From Puniceibacterium antarcticum (lineage in GTDB: Bacteria > Pseudomonadota > Alphaproteobacteria > Rhodobacterales > Rhodobacteraceae): a stretch of 64,000 nucleotides of DNA. Made by a program: the position numbers and the translations under genes. Shown here piece after piece: positions 19,308 to 31,089 of this stretch. The stretch is from NCBI RefSeq assembly GCF_002760615.1, contig NZ_AWWI01000182.1:1-64000 (forward strand), written 5' to 3'. A model generated the notes under the pieces. That model worked only from the letters and a program-made list of their open reading frames with translations. It searched no databases and had not been told where the DNA came from. Every line of letters starts with the position of its first letter. Position 1 is the stretch's first letter.

Positions 19308-20303
19308 TCACGCCATAGAGCGCAGCCGGGACAATGCCCGCAGCGCCTCGGCTTCCAATTGTCTGACGATATCTGCCAGCGGTTCGGAACGTTCCAAAAG
19401 CCCCAGCGCCTGCCCCGCCGACAACATGCCCTGCGAGGTATCGCCGGTTTCATAGGCCCGCCGCCCGATGGCCCCCGCCACATGCGGCATCAGCGCCTCG
19501 ATCCCGATATCGGGGTTTTCCGCCTCGAGTGCGGCCACAATCGCCGTGGTTTCGTTCTTCAGCGTACGGATCGTGTTTCGCACCGATCCCATGGTCAGCG
19601 CGGTGTCACGTTCGCCCGCCGCGACCAGCGCCGCCTTGTAACCATCATGGGCCGCAATCTCCTGCGCGGCCAGAAACCGCGTGCCCATCACGACACCCGC
19701 AGCCCCACCCGCCAGTGCCGCCACGATCTGACTGCCCGCGCCAAAGCCACCACCGAGCAGGAACGGAATATGCAGACGCCGCTCGGCCAGACCAACATTG
19801 ACCATGGTGCCCACCAGATCCATGCCCGGGTGTCCGCCACATTCCGCGCCAACGATGGTGACCATATCGACGCCGATGCTCTGTGCCTTTTCGGCAAAAC
19901 GCAGGCTGGGCACCTTGTGGATCACCGTGATGCCGGCATCCTTCAGAATAGGCAGATATTCCTCGGGGTTACGGCCCGATGTTTCCACAACCCGAATGCC
20001 TTCGTCCGCGATCAGGCGGAACACATCGGCGGTCTTTTCCCCCGGCACCAGCTTGGGCAGCATCGACACATTGACGCCAAAAACCCGTTTCCCGGCCAGA
20101 TCCCGACACCGCCGGATTTCAGCCCGCAGGGCGTCCGGCTCAGGAAAGCTCGCAGCCGTGATAAACGACAACACCCCGGCCCGCGCGCCCGCGCCGACAT
20201 ACCCCGCCTCGGACAGCCACATGAGGCCGCCCGCCACCACAGGCAGGCGCAAATCAAAGGCCCGCGTCAGTGGCGTTTGCAGGGCGGGATCAGTGGGCGT
20301 CAT
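19308..20303 (-). CDS. Nitronate monooxygenase family FMN oxidoreductase
   Basis: A 331-residue TIM-barrel flavoprotein of the NMO/2-nitropropane dioxygenase family. It shows the N-terminal VVAGGLMWLSEAGYVGA, the FMN-site motif IVGAECGGHPGMDLVGTM with the conserved His, the phosphate-binding LLGGGFGAGSQIVAALAGGAAGVVMGTRFLA, and the C-terminal SAGQALGLLE. The family oxidises alkyl nitronates with oxygen, but many members in acyl-CoA clusters have unknown roles and may act on CoA esters. It sits between the enoyl-CoA hydratase (10 bases) and the ligase (22 bases) in the same operon, so a role in that pathway is likely but unproven. Confidence 0.82.
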   Translation of the reverse strand: MTPTDPALQTPLTRAFDLRLPVVAGGLMWLSEAGYVGAGARAGVLSFITAASFPEPDALRAEIRRCRDLAGKRVFGVNVSMLPKLVPGEKTADVFRLIADEGIRVVETSGRNPEEYLPILKDAGITVIHKVPSLRFAEKAQSIGVDMVTIVGAECGGHPGMDLVGTMVNVGLAERRLHIPFLLGGGFGAGSQIVAALAGGAAGVVMGTRFLAAQEIAAHDGYKAALVAAGERDTALTMGSVRNTIRTLKNETTAIVAALEAENPDIGIEALMPHVAGAIGRRAYETGDTSQGMLSAGQALGLLERSEPLADIVRQLEAEALRALSRLRSMA

Positions 20304-20313
20304 TCGCCACCTC

Positions 20314-21096
20314 TCAGGGCTTTGAAATCGGGGGGCGCTTGTTGAGAAAGGCGTTCATGCCTTCCTCCGCCTCAGCTGATCCCAGTGCCGCCGCCATGGC
20401 GTTGCGCTCGTGATCCATCTGCGTGGCAAGGTCCACATGCCGCGCGGTGCCCAGCAGCGCCTTGATCGCGGTCATGGTGCCACCTGGACCGCTGGCAATG
20501 CGGTTGCCCAGATCCATCGCGTCCTCGCGGCTGGCAAGCGGCGGCGTCAGCCCGGTCACAGCGCCCAGATCAAACAGGCGCTGCGCCGTCACAGGCTCCC
20601 CCAGCAGGGTCATCTGTGCCACAAGCGCACGCGGCAAGGCATCAGACAGCGTGCTGGTCAGCCCGCCGTCCGGCACCAGCCCCGCCTTGACATAGGCCGC
20701 CGTGAATTTGGCATCCTCGGCCGCCAGAATGAAATCGCAGGCAAAGGCCAAAGACACCCCCGCCCCGGCAGCGCCGCCATCGACGGCGGCGATCACCGGC
20801 TTGGGGCAGTCCCGGATCGACCGGATCACCGCGTGCAGCTCTTCGATCCGCGCGCGCCGCTCTGCCTCGCTCATCTCCCGCCGCTCGGACAGCGTATTGA
20901 GGTCCCCGCCCGCGCAAAAGAATCCGCCACGCCCCCAGAGCGTCACGGACGTGATCCGCGCCGCTGCCCCGGCCTGCGCTGTGGCGTCCAGGATCGCGGC
21001 ATAAAGATCGGCGCTCAGCGGATTGCGCCGTTCCGGATAGGCATTCACCACCAGCAGACGGTCGCCCAGATCCTCGACATAGGCTCTTTTTGTCAC
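20314..21096 (-). CDS. Enoyl-CoA hydratase/isomerase family protein
   Basis: A 260-residue crotonase-fold protein. The oxyanion-hole motifs FFCAGGDLNTLSERR and AAVDGGAAGAGVSLAFACDFILAAEDAKFTAAYVKAGLVPDGG are clear. In the second motif the usual catalytic Glu positions are not obvious, so hydratase, isomerase or another crotonase reaction remains open. The start is GTG at 21096, overlapping the thioesterase stop (GTGA). An open frame extends upstream but only reads the thioesterase in another frame. It adds a second crotonase to the operon beside the multifunctional FadB-like protein. Confidence 0.85.
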   Translation of the reverse strand: MTKRAYVEDLGDRLLVVNAYPERRNPLSADLYAAILDATAQAGAAARITSVTLWGRGGFFCAGGDLNTLSERREMSEAERRARIEELHAVIRSIRDCPKPVIAAVDGGAAGAGVSLAFACDFILAAEDAKFTAAYVKAGLVPDGGLTSTLSDALPRALVAQMTLLGEPVTAQRLFDLGAVTGLTPPLASREDAMDLGNRIASGPGGTMTAIKALLGTARHVDLATQMDHERNAMAAALGSAEAEEGMNAFLNKRPPISKP

Positions 21097-21518
21097 TGAC
21101 CCGGCTCCTGTGGCAGCTTGTCCTGTGGCACCCGTTTGAACACACCCGTCGCCGTGGCGATCAGCGTGCCATCTTCGGCCACCAGTTCCCCCGCGATGAA
21201 CAGCAGCGACCGCCCACCGCCGGTGACCCGCCCGGTCGCCGTGACGCGCTGTCCGGCGCCTGCGCCCGCATGGAACTGCGTGGTCAGCGACACGGTCAAG
21301 AACGGCGCGCGGCCCATGGCATCCACCGTAAGGCTGCCGGTTGCCCCCATGGCGCTGTCCAGCAGCAGACCGCCGATGCCGCCGTGCATCACGTGATGGC
21401 GGTTCATATGCCCCTCGGTCAGATCCAGCCAGCAGCGCGCACATCCGTCGGGCTGGTCCACGTCCAGCACATAGCCCAGCGACCGCTGCGTGCCGGTTTC
21501 GCCCTCGATCAGCGCCAT
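21093..21518 (-). CDS. PaaI-type hotdog-fold thioesterase
   Basis: A 141-residue acyl-CoA thioesterase. HHVMHGGIGGLLLDSAMG is the PaaI-type active-site block, and APFLTVSLTTQFHAGAGAGQRVTATGRV follows. It probably releases CoA from stalled or excess acyl-CoAs of the operon's pathway. The start chosen is ATG 21518, one base after the acyl-CoA dehydrogenase stop. An upstream in-frame start would overlap that gene and add non-conserved residues. It overlaps the next hydratase gene by 4 bases. Confidence 0.85.
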   Translation of the reverse strand: MALIEGETGTQRSLGYVLDVDQPDGCARCWLDLTEGHMNRHHVMHGGIGGLLLDSAMGATGSLTVDAMGRAPFLTVSLTTQFHAGAGAGQRVTATGRVTGGGRSLLFIAGELVAEDGTLIATATGVFKRVPQDKLPQEPGQ

Positions 21519-21519
21519 A

Positions 21520-22638
21520 TCAGGCGGCCGACAGACGGATGAACCGTTCCAGATGGTAATCCGTATCGCCAAAGCGGTGATCGACCATGGTCAGGCGCTT
21601 GGCCAGATGCCCCAGCGCATATTCCTCGGTCATGCCGATGCCGCCGTGCATCTGGATGCTTTCCTCGACCACCAGACGGCCAACGCGGCCGATCAGGTTC
21701 TTGGTGGCGCTGACATGACGTTCGCGGGTGACGCGATCCCCCTCAAGATGGCCGGCAAGGTTGATCACGGCAGAGCGCGCCTGCTCGATCTCGATCAGCA
21801 CATCGGCCATACGGTGCTGCAGGGCCTGAAACTTGCCGATCGGCTTGCCGAACTGCTTGCGGGTCTGCAGGTATTCGGTGGTCAGCGCGCGGATGCTCTC
21901 CATCAGCCCCAGCGCCTCGGCACTGATTGCGGCCACGGCGCGTGCATTGGAATGTTCCAAAGCGTCCCATGCACCACCTTCGTGACCGATCAGCGCGTCC
22001 TTAGGAACGCTCACACCCTCAAGATCCAGCTCTGCCGCACGACCGCCGCCGTTCAGCGGGTAGTCACGAAAGCTGAGCCCCTCGACCGGCAGCAGGAAGA
22101 GAGAAATGCCCGATGTGTCGCGCACATCGCCAGAGGTTCGCGCCGAAACAAGCACATGGCTCGCAAAAGGCAGCGCCATCACAATGCTCTTGCGCCCGTG
22201 CAGCGTCCAGCCGTCCGCTGTCGCGGTGGCAGTGGTCGCGACATGGCTCAGCTCATAGCGCCCCGCGGGTTCGCCGTGGGCAAAGGCGACGCGGGTGCTG
22301 CCCGCGATGATCTCTTCCACCAGATCCGCCGCGCCAAGCTCGGCCAGCAGACCGCCAGACAGGACACCCATTTCCAGCAGCGGCTCGAACACTCCGGCGC
22401 GCCCCAGCTCTTCGAAGGTCAGCGCGAGGTCGAACCCGGCGCCGCCGAAACCGCCCTGATCCTCGGTGAACAGCGCGCCGATCACGCCCATTTTGGCAAG
22501 GCCGGTCCAAAGGTCTTCGGACTGCCCGGTTTCGGATTCGGTCGCCGAGGCCAGCAGATCCGGTGTCACAGTCTCGCGCAGGTAACGACGCAAGCCGTCC
22601 TGCAGCATCTGGCGTTCGTCTGTGAGGTCAAAATTCAT
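21520..22638 (-). CDS. Acyl-CoA dehydrogenase, small-subunit (PimD-like)
   Basis: A 372-residue flavoprotein that desaturates acyl-CoA. It shows the N-terminal helical domain MNFDLTDERQMLQDGLRRYL, DLALTFEELGRAG, the middle beta domain with WTLHGRKSIVM, and the C-terminal RKQFGKPIGKFQALQHRMADV and QMHGGIGMTEEYALGHLAKRL. Its middle region is more diverged than in its 398-residue neighbour three bases upstream. Pairs of adjacent dehydrogenase genes like this form heteromers in pimeloyl-CoA and sterol side-chain degradation. Pairing with the upstream product is inferred from adjacency and resemblance to PimC/PimD. Confidence 0.85.
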   Translation of the reverse strand: MNFDLTDERQMLQDGLRRYLRETVTPDLLASATESETGQSEDLWTGLAKMGVIGALFTEDQGGFGGAGFDLALTFEELGRAGVFEPLLEMGVLSGGLLAELGAADLVEEIIAGSTRVAFAHGEPAGRYELSHVATTATATADGWTLHGRKSIVMALPFASHVLVSARTSGDVRDTSGISLFLLPVEGLSFRDYPLNGGGRAAELDLEGVSVPKDALIGHEGGAWDALEHSNARAVAAISAEALGLMESIRALTTEYLQTRKQFGKPIGKFQALQHRMADVLIEIEQARSAVINLAGHLEGDRVTRERHVSATKNLIGRVGRLVVEESIQMHGGIGMTEEYALGHLAKRLTMVDHRFGDTDYHLERFIRLSAA

Positions 22639-22641
22639 GGC

Positions 22642-23838
22642 TCAAAGCTCCAGAATGGCTTTGCTGATGATCGTGCGCTGGACCTCAGAGGACCCGCCGT
22701 AGATCGACAGCTTGCGGTTGTTGAAATAGGCCTGCGTCGCGGGCATCGCGTAATCCGGGCCGACGGGTTCCACGTTCGATCCCTCATCCAGCGCCTCGGA
22801 CACAAACGGCATCGCATAGGGGCCGACGGCCTGCCGGGTCAGCGCGTTGATTTCCTGACGGATCTGCGTGCCCTTGATCTTGAGCATTGAGCTTTCTGCG
22901 CCCGGTGCCTGACCGGCAGCGGCCGCCGCCAGAATGCGCAGATTGGTGGTCGCCATCGCCATCAGGTCAATCTCGACCTGCGCCATCTTGGCCGCGAACA
23001 GCGGGTTCTGGATCAGAGTGCGGTCGCCATCCTTTTCCAGCCCGGCAATCCGCTTGAGGCTGGCAAGACCCGCACGGGCGAAACCCACACCGGCGATGTT
23101 GGTGCGTTCATGGGTCAGCAGGAACTTGGCATAGGTCCAGCCCTTGTTCTCCTCACCCACAAGGTTCTCGGCAGGCACTTTGACGTTGTCAAAAAAGACC
23201 TCGTTCACCTCGGGTTCGCCGTCCAGAAGGACAATGGGGCGCACCGTGATCCCGGGCGTGTCCATGTCGATCAGCAGAAAGGAAATCCCCTCCTGCGGTT
23301 TGCCTGCTTTCGACGTGCGCACAAGGCAAAAGATCATGTTCGCGTACTGGCCCAGCGTGGTCCAGGTCTTTTGCCCGTTGACGATATAGTGCTCGCCCTC
23401 GCGCACGGCAGAGGTCTTGACCGAGGCAAGGTCAGACCCCGCACCCGGTTCGGAATAGCCCTGACACCACCAGTCATCGCCGTTCAGGATTCTCGGCAGG
23501 TAATGCGCCTTTTGCGCGTCATTGCCGAATTTCTGCAGCACCGGGCCCAGCATCGCGATGCCAAAGGGCACGATCCGGGGCGCATGGGCAGACGTGGTTT
23601 CCTCTTCAAAGATATGACGCTGAACGGCATCCAGCGCGCCGCCGCCGAATTCCTTGGGCCAGTTGCCCGCGAGCCAGCCGCGTTCGTTCAGGATCGCGTG
23701 CCATTCCTCGTAATCGGCTTTGGTCAGACGCTTGCCGCCCGCCACCTTGTCCGACAGCCGCTTGGGCAGCTTGTCCTCCAGAAAGGCCCGTACCTCAGCG
23801 CGAAAGGCCTTTTGTTCGTCTGTATAGTTCAGATCCAT
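22642..23838 (-). CDS. Acyl-CoA dehydrogenase, large-subunit (PimC-like)
   Basis: A 398-residue acyl-CoA dehydrogenase. MDLNYTDEQKAFRAEVRAFL, WPKEFGGG, CQGYSEPGAGSDLASVKTSA (the FAD and substrate loop), VNGQKTWTTLGQYANMIFCL, HERTNIAGVGFARAG and the C-terminal IYGGSSEVQRTIISKAIL are typical. The sequence closely resembles the large subunit of pimeloyl-CoA dehydrogenase as I recall it. The ATG at 23838 has AAGGAGG at good spacing. The frame continues upstream for 33 codons that are not conserved. It starts 70 bases after the thiolase and ends 3 bases before the small-subunit-like gene. Confidence 0.9.
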   Translation of the reverse strand: MDLNYTDEQKAFRAEVRAFLEDKLPKRLSDKVAGGKRLTKADYEEWHAILNERGWLAGNWPKEFGGGALDAVQRHIFEEETTSAHAPRIVPFGIAMLGPVLQKFGNDAQKAHYLPRILNGDDWWCQGYSEPGAGSDLASVKTSAVREGEHYIVNGQKTWTTLGQYANMIFCLVRTSKAGKPQEGISFLLIDMDTPGITVRPIVLLDGEPEVNEVFFDNVKVPAENLVGEENKGWTYAKFLLTHERTNIAGVGFARAGLASLKRIAGLEKDGDRTLIQNPLFAAKMAQVEIDLMAMATTNLRILAAAAAGQAPGAESSMLKIKGTQIRQEINALTRQAVGPYAMPFVSEALDEGSNVEPVGPDYAMPATQAYFNNRKLSIYGGSSEVQRTIISKAILEL

Positions 23839-23908
23839 GCGGACCTCCTTGTCTATGCGCGACCGCTGCACTGCTTGAGCGCGGTCGCTGCGCGCGAATT
23901 GGTGAAGC

Positions 23909-25084
23909 TCAGAAGATTTCAAACAACCCGGCAGCACCCTGCCCGCCGCCGATACACATGGTCACAACACCCAGCTTGGCACCGCGCCGCTTGCCTTCGA
24001 TCAGCAGGTGCCCGGTCATCCGCGCGCCGGTCATCCCGAAAGGGTGCCCGACCGAGATTGAGCCGCCGTCCACGTTCAGCTTGTCATTGTCGATGCCGAG
24101 GAAATCGCGGCAATAGAGAGCCTGCGATGCAAAGGCTTCGTTCAGCTCCCAGAGGTCGATGTCATCCACCGTCAGCCCCTGCCGTTCCAGCAGGCGCGGG
24201 ATGGCAAAGACCGGGCCGATGCCCATTTCGTCCGGCTCACAGCCTGCGACGGCAAAACCCCGGAACCGGCCAAGCGGTTCCAGACCGGCCTTTGCGGCCT
24301 CCGCGGCCTCCACCATCACCAGCGCCGCCGCCCCATCTGACAGCTGAGAGGCATTGCCGGCCGTGATGTATTTGTCCGGCCCCATGACCGGCGCCAGCTT
24401 TTGCAGGCCGTCCAGCGTGGTTGACGGACGGTTGCATTCGTCTTGCGACAGGGTCACCTCAACCTCGGACACCTCACCGGTTTCCTTGTCCTTGACCGCC
24501 TTGGTGACAGTGATCGGGGCGATCTCGGCATCGAAACGCCCCGCCTCCTGCGCTGCGGCTGTGCGCTGCTGGCTCTGCAGGCTCAGCGCGTCCTGATCGG
24601 CGCGGGAGATGCCATAGCGGTCAGCCACCACATCCGCCGTGTCGATCATCGCCATATAGAGTTCGGGCTTGTGCGCCTCGATCCAGGCCTCGCGGGAAGT
24701 GCGCACCGGCGGCTGCACCATCGAGATGCTTTCGACACCGCCGACCAGCACCGCCTTGGCGCCTTCATGGGCGATCATGTGACCGCCCATCGCGATGGCC
24801 TGCAAGCCACTGGCGCAGAACCGATTCACGGTGGTTGCGGCAATCGACACCGGCAGCCCCGCGCGGATCACCGCCTGACGGGCGATATTGCCGCCGGTCA
24901 CATATTCCGGATAGCCGCAGCCCCAGATGCTGTCCTCGATCAGCGCGGGATCAATACCCGCACGGGCCACAGCCTCGGCCGCAGCATGGCCTGCCATGAC
25001 CGCGCCATGGGTCATGTTGAAGGCACCGCGCCCGGCCTTGCCGATGGGCGTGCGGGCGATCGAGACGATTACGGGATCTTTCAT
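23909..25084 (-). CDS. Acetyl-CoA C-acyltransferase (thiolase)
   Basis: A 391-residue degradative thiolase that cleaves 3-ketoacyl-CoA to acetyl-CoA and a shortened acyl-CoA. The active-site Cys is in [15 protein letters not shown], the catalytic His in [13 protein letters not shown] and the second Cys in [17 protein letters not shown]. It follows the FadB-like gene by 12 bases with a good ribosome site (AAGGAGA). Together with FadB and the dehydrogenases it makes a full beta-oxidation cycle. PimB is the equivalent in the pimelate operon. Confidence 0.92.
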   Translation of the reverse strand: MKDPVIVSIARTPIGKAGRGAFNMTHGAVMAGHAAAEAVARAGIDPALIEDSIWGCGYPEYVTGGNIARQAVIRAGLPVSIAATTVNRFCASGLQAIAMGGHMIAHEGAKAVLVGGVESISMVQPPVRTSREAWIEAHKPELYMAMIDTADVVADRYGISRADQDALSLQSQQRTAAAQEAGRFDAEIAPITVTKAVKDKETGEVSEVEVTLSQDECNRPSTTLDGLQKLAPVMGPDKYITAGNASQLSDGAAALVMVEAAEAAKAGLEPLGRFRGFAVAGCEPDEMGIGPVFAIPRLLERQGLTVDDIDLWELNEAFASQALYCRDFLGIDNDKLNVDGGSISVGHPFGMTGARMTGHLLIEGKRRGAKLGVVTMCIGGGQGAAGLFEIF

Positions 25085-25096
25085 GTGTCTTCTCCT

Positions 25097-27184
<2,088 letters not shown>

Positions 27185-27273
27185 GAGACCCTCTTTTCAA
27201 ACTCGGACCGGCGGTGTGACCGGTTCATTTCCAACATGCCGCACAGCATCCCAGCCTGCGGCCAAATTCAAAC

Positions 27274-28074
27274 TCAGCCCCGCATCACAACAGCAGACCC
27301 CTGCCCCATCATCCGCTCAAGCTCGCGCACCGCGTCGTTCAGCGCAGGGGCCACCTCGTCGCGCATCCGATCAAGGCTGAGGTCCGCAGGCATGGCACCG
27401 CAGGTAAAGATCACAGGCTCGCTCAGGTCGCGCGAATGAAACGGCTTGGCGACGGCGTGGATGGTCGAGGTAAAGTATTCAGACGGATCGGCAATCACCG
27501 TCCCCTTCGCGATCAGCTGCGCGTAGCCATTGCGCCGGATCTCTTGCGCGCGCTCCACCGTCAGCCCCCGGTCGCCTGCCGCCTCAGCCACGGTGCGTTC
27601 AAACATCTCTTCGGACAAAGCCGACAGCAGCGCATGACCCGAGGAAGAGCCATTGAACGGCAGCCGGTGCCCGACCTCCAGCCAGAGCGATGAGACATTG
27701 TGCGGCCGCCAGGTCTTGACGATCAGCATTCGGTTCTGATCGCGCACCAGAAGAAGCGTCAGCGTACCCGTCTCATCCGCGAGCCGCTGCATGATCGCCC
27801 CCGACAGATCCACAAAGGAAATGGACGAGGCCGCCACATTCCCCAGCGCCAGCAGCGCCGGACCGGGACGATAGCGATCATGTCGGCGCGCATGGTTAAG
27901 ATACCCCAGCGATTGCAGCGTGAAGGTCAGCCGCGAAACTGTCGATTTCGGCAATCCGGTACGCTCCGAAATTTCGGCATTGCCCAAACCGTCATCCGAC
28001 GGGCGAAAGGCGCGCAGCACAGCCAGTCCCCGCGCCAAGGTGGTCGCAAAACGGCGGTCTGTTTCGGTTTCCAT
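27274..28074 (-). CDS. IclR family transcriptional regulator (TRAP/beta-oxidation cluster)
   Basis: 266 residues with an N-terminal winged helix (FATTLARGLAVLRAFRP, ISERTGLPKSTVSRLTFTLQSLGYL) and a C-terminal effector domain (LWLEVGHRLPFNGSSSGHALLSAL, HAVAKPFHSRDLSEPVIFTCGA). The ATG at 28074 has GGAGG five bases upstream. An ATG nine codons earlier lacks any ribosome site, so the shorter form is preferred. It lies between the TRAP transporter genes and the beta-oxidation genes, all on the minus strand, and is their likely regulator. The effector is presumably the imported acid or its CoA ester (inferred). Confidence 0.85.
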   Translation of the reverse strand: METETDRRFATTLARGLAVLRAFRPSDDGLGNAEISERTGLPKSTVSRLTFTLQSLGYLNHARRHDRYRPGPALLALGNVAASSISFVDLSGAIMQRLADETGTLTLLLVRDQNRMLIVKTWRPHNVSSLWLEVGHRLPFNGSSSGHALLSALSEEMFERTVAEAAGDRGLTVERAQEIRRNGYAQLIAKGTVIADPSEYFTSTIHAVAKPFHSRDLSEPVIFTCGAMPADLSLDRMRDEVAPALNDAVRELERMMGQGSAVVMRG

Positions 28075-28104
28075 GCGCCCCTCCAGTTCTGGTGCGGCCA
28101 TGAT

Positions 28105-29442
28105 CTACATCGAACCCGGAATGAGAAGCGATATGATCGGAAAGGCCATGATCAGGATCAGCACGATCACATCCACCGTCAGGAACCGCAGGATCCCGGC
28201 AAAGATGCGGTCAATCGGCACCTCTTTGCCCACCACACCGGCGATGACAAAGACGTTCAGACCCACAGGCGGCGTGATCAGGCCGATTTCCAGCAGCTTG
28301 ATCACCACCACACCGAACCAGATCAGATCAAAGCCATAGGTTTCCACCAGCGGCACCATCAGCGGCAGGGTCAGCACCATGATCCCGATCGGATCAAGAA
28401 ACATGCCCAGCAGCAGATAGATCGCGGCAATCGCCGCCAGCAGCATAAGGGGCGACAGTTGCGCATCCGTCACCGTCTGCACGATGTCACCGGCAACACC
28501 GGTAAGCGCGATGAAGGCGACAAAGATCTTGGCCCCCGCCGCGATCAGGAAAATCGCGGTGGTCTGCACGCAGGTCTCGCGCAGCGCCTCGATCAGCGCC
28601 TTTACGGTCAGCTTGCGTTGCGCGAACCCGATAGCGATGGCCGCCACCACACAGACAGCTGCCGCCTCGGTCGCGGTGAAGAACCCGCCATAGATGCCGC
28701 CGACGATGATCGTGAACAACGCAATCGCGGGCCAGGCCTCAACCGCTGCGCTGAACTTCTCGCGCGTTGTGATGATGCCAGTGAATCGAGGCGCCGCAGA
28801 CGGATCGCGCAGCACCCAGACGTAAATAACAAGGATAAAGCCCAGCAGCGAGAGCAGTCCCGGCAGGATGCCCGCAAGGAACAGCGAGGAAATCGAGGTT
28901 TCGGTGAAGATGCCGTAAATGATGAACAGCACAGACGGCGGGATCAGCGACCCCAGCGTGCCCCCGGCCGCGACCGACGCCGTGGCCAGACGCTTGTCAT
29001 AGCCCATGCGCAGCATCTCGGGCGAACAGATCCGCCCCATGGTAGAGGCACAGGCGATGCTGGACCCGGTGATCGCGGAAAACCCGCCACACCCCACAAC
29101 CGAGGCAATGGCGACCCCCCCGGGAACACGTGCCAGCCAGACACGGGCGGCATGGTATATCTTGGTCGTGATGTCCGCGCGATAGGCGATATGCCCCAGC
29201 GCCACGAACAGCGGAATCATCGAGAGATCATAAGAATGGATCAGGTCAAAAGAGTTCGAGAAGACCAGAGAAGTGGTGGGTGTCATCGCCCTTTCGGGCA
29301 TGAAGGTTCCCGTGCGAAACGCAAACATCACGAAGGTGCCCACGGTCGCCACACCGGCAAGCGCAAAGGCAATCGGCACGCGCAGACCCAACAACAGGAT
29401 CACGGCGGCAAAGGCGCAGAGCCCGACAAAAGTTCCATCCAT
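28105..29442 (-). CDS. dctM: TRAP transporter large permease (DctM)
   Basis: A 445-residue inner-membrane protein with about twelve hydrophobic segments. It starts GLCAFAAVILLLGLRVPIAFALAG and has the DctM signatures HIAYRADITTKIYHAARVWLARVPGGVAIASVVGCGGFSAITGSS and GSLIPPSVLFIIYGIFTETSI. It couples sodium-driven uptake to the DctP binding protein. ATG 29442 is four bases after the small permease stop. An earlier in-frame start would overlap dctQ. The substrate is probably the carboxylic acid consumed by the downstream beta-oxidation genes. Confidence 0.92.
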   Translation of the reverse strand: MDGTFVGLCAFAAVILLLGLRVPIAFALAGVATVGTFVMFAFRTGTFMPERAMTPTTSLVFSNSFDLIHSYDLSMIPLFVALGHIAYRADITTKIYHAARVWLARVPGGVAIASVVGCGGFSAITGSSIACASTMGRICSPEMLRMGYDKRLATASVAAGGTLGSLIPPSVLFIIYGIFTETSISSLFLAGILPGLLSLLGFILVIYVWVLRDPSAAPRFTGIITTREKFSAAVEAWPAIALFTIIVGGIYGGFFTATEAAAVCVVAAIAIGFAQRKLTVKALIEALRETCVQTTAIFLIAAGAKIFVAFIALTGVAGDIVQTVTDAQLSPLMLLAAIAAIYLLLGMFLDPIGIMVLTLPLMVPLVETYGFDLIWFGVVVIKLLEIGLITPPVGLNVFVIAGVVGKEVPIDRIFAGILRFLTVDVIVLILIMAFPIISLLIPGSM

Positions 29443-29446
29443 GATC

Positions 29447-29962
29447 TTAACCCTCTTTTCCGTAGGCGGTTTCGGCCAAGGGCGCGCCGCGCCGCATTGC
29501 CTGCACATCCCCCACAACCATCAGCAGCAGCCGCAGCCAGCAGAAGGACATGCCGATCAGAAAGATCACCCGCCCGGGCCACTTGGGCAGCATAAGTTCG
29601 CCAAAGAAAAAACTGCCAGAACTCATGGCATGCGCCGCCTCGCGCCAGCCCGCGTAGATCAGCGGTGCAAGCGCCAGCAAACCAAAGACCGAGCCCAGCA
29701 CAACCAGCGTCTTCTGCCCGCCTTCGGAAAGACGGTTAGAAATGAATTCAACCGCAATATGCGACCGCTGCGCTGTGGTGACGGCCAGCGGCAGGACGAT
29801 GGCGGCCACCATCAATTCGCGCACCATCACGATCGCATCCGGCACGCCCGAGTTCAAGAAAACCCGCAGCAGAACCGTCGTCGTGATCAGCACGCCCAGA
29901 CCGATCACTGCCACGACGGCAAGATCAAGCAAAAACTGTTCAATGCGTCGCAGCATGGACAC
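29447..29962 (-). CDS. dctQ: TRAP transporter small permease (DctQ)
   Basis: A 171-residue membrane protein with four hydrophobic segments (for example FLLDLAVVAVIGLGVLITTTVLLRVFL and VAAIVLPLAVTTAQRSHIAVEFISNRL, the latter containing the DctQ hallmark HIAVEFI). It forms the membrane unit with DctM, whose start is 4 bases downstream. It lies 57 bases after the binding-protein gene. The usual dctP-dctQ-dctM order is complete. Confidence 0.88.
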   Translation of the reverse strand: MSMLRRIEQFLLDLAVVAVIGLGVLITTTVLLRVFLNSGVPDAIVMVRELMVAAIVLPLAVTTAQRSHIAVEFISNRLSEGGQKTLVVLGSVFGLLALAPLIYAGWREAAHAMSSGSFFFGELMLPKWPGRVIFLIGMSFCWLRLLLMVVGDVQAMRRGAPLAETAYGKEG

Positions 29963-30019
29963 CTCTGGTAGACCAAAATGAAAAGGGATGGGCCCGCATG
30001 TGCTGCGGACCCGTTCAGA

Positions 30020-31066
30020 TCAACCGCGAGTCCAAGGATAACCCTGCTCGTCACGGATGGTCTGATATTTCGCAATCAGGCCGCGATACTCTTCCAGCAA
30101 CGCAGCACCATCCAGCCCCGACTGAGCGGCCAGGTCAACCCACTGATCCAGAAACTGCGCGCTGGCTTCGACCAGCTTGGCACGCTCTGCATCCGGCAAC
30201 TCGATTATCTCGACCCCTGCGGCCTTCATCGTCTCGATGGCCTTGTCGTTGTCGGCAGTGATCAACTCGCCCAGCTTGTCGGCCATGCCTTCGCCCGCGC
30301 TTAGCAGCGCCTCTTGTGCCGGGGCGTCCAGCGCATCAAAGGACTGCTTGTTCATGAACACCCCCAGCGCGCCCACCTGCCCCCAGTTCAAAAGGGTATA
30401 GCTGTTGATGACTTCCTGCTGCTTCAGCGCAGCCATCGCATAGGAATAGCCCTGCGAACAATCGATCAGCCCGGTGTCCAGGCCCTGATAGGCATCATAA
30501 ATCGACATTGGTACCAGATTCGCTCCAAATTCGCGGAAGGTGTCGCCATAGGCACCCACGCCGCGCACCTTGAGACCCTGAATATCCTCGACAGTGCGGA
30601 TCGCCTTGCCGTTGCAGCCGATATGCACCGCAGATGTGGTGAAGGTGCCCAGGTAGACCAGGTTCATGTCGGCAAGGTTCGCCTTGATGCTGTCGTTTCC
30701 CCGCATCAATTCGTCCGTGGCCTTCATCCCCACCCAGGCGTCCGGGTTCTGTACCGGCAGATCGGCGATGCCATATGCAACCATTTCCTTGGGGAAATAG
30801 ACCGCGATGATCGTGCCCAGATCCGCCACGCCATCAGAGATGCCGTTCACTGCGGCATTCGCCTTGAACAGCGCGCCACCCCATTGGATGTTAAGATCCA
30901 GCGTGCCGCCGGACAGCTCGGTCGCTGTATCTGCGAACCACTGCAGCGATTCAGCCCGCGCGCCGCGATTTGGGCCTGCTTCGCCAACGAACAACGATTG
31001 TGCCTGTGCGGCGCCGGTCATCGCGATCAACACGGATGCCGTTGCGCTAAGTAGAAAACGCTTCAT
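30020..31066 (-). CDS. dctP: TRAP transporter periplasmic substrate-binding protein (DctP)
   Basis: A 348-residue secreted protein with a Sec signal (MKRFLLSATASVLIAMTGAAQAQS). It has the DctP fold: ESLQWFADTATELSGGTLDLNIQWGGALF, IAVYFPKEMVAYGIADLPV, and the substrate-binding region around RTVEDIQGLKVRGVGAY, where the Arg usually salt-bridges a carboxylate. It is the first gene of a run of TRAP, IclR and beta-oxidation genes. Two cysteines (HIGCNGKA and GLIDCSQGYSYAMA) may form a disulfide. The ligand is a carboxylate, identity unknown. Confidence 0.9.
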   Translation of the reverse strand: MKRFLLSATASVLIAMTGAAQAQSLFVGEAGPNRGARAESLQWFADTATELSGGTLDLNIQWGGALFKANAAVNGISDGVADLGTIIAVYFPKEMVAYGIADLPVQNPDAWVGMKATDELMRGNDSIKANLADMNLVYLGTFTTSAVHIGCNGKAIRTVEDIQGLKVRGVGAYGDTFREFGANLVPMSIYDAYQGLDTGLIDCSQGYSYAMAALKQQEVINSYTLLNWGQVGALGVFMNKQSFDALDAPAQEALLSAGEGMADKLGELITADNDKAIETMKAAGVEIIELPDAERAKLVEASAQFLDQWVDLAAQSGLDGAALLEEYRGLIAKYQTIRDEQGYPWTRG

Positions 31067-31089
31067 AGTGCCCTCCCATTTCCACTATG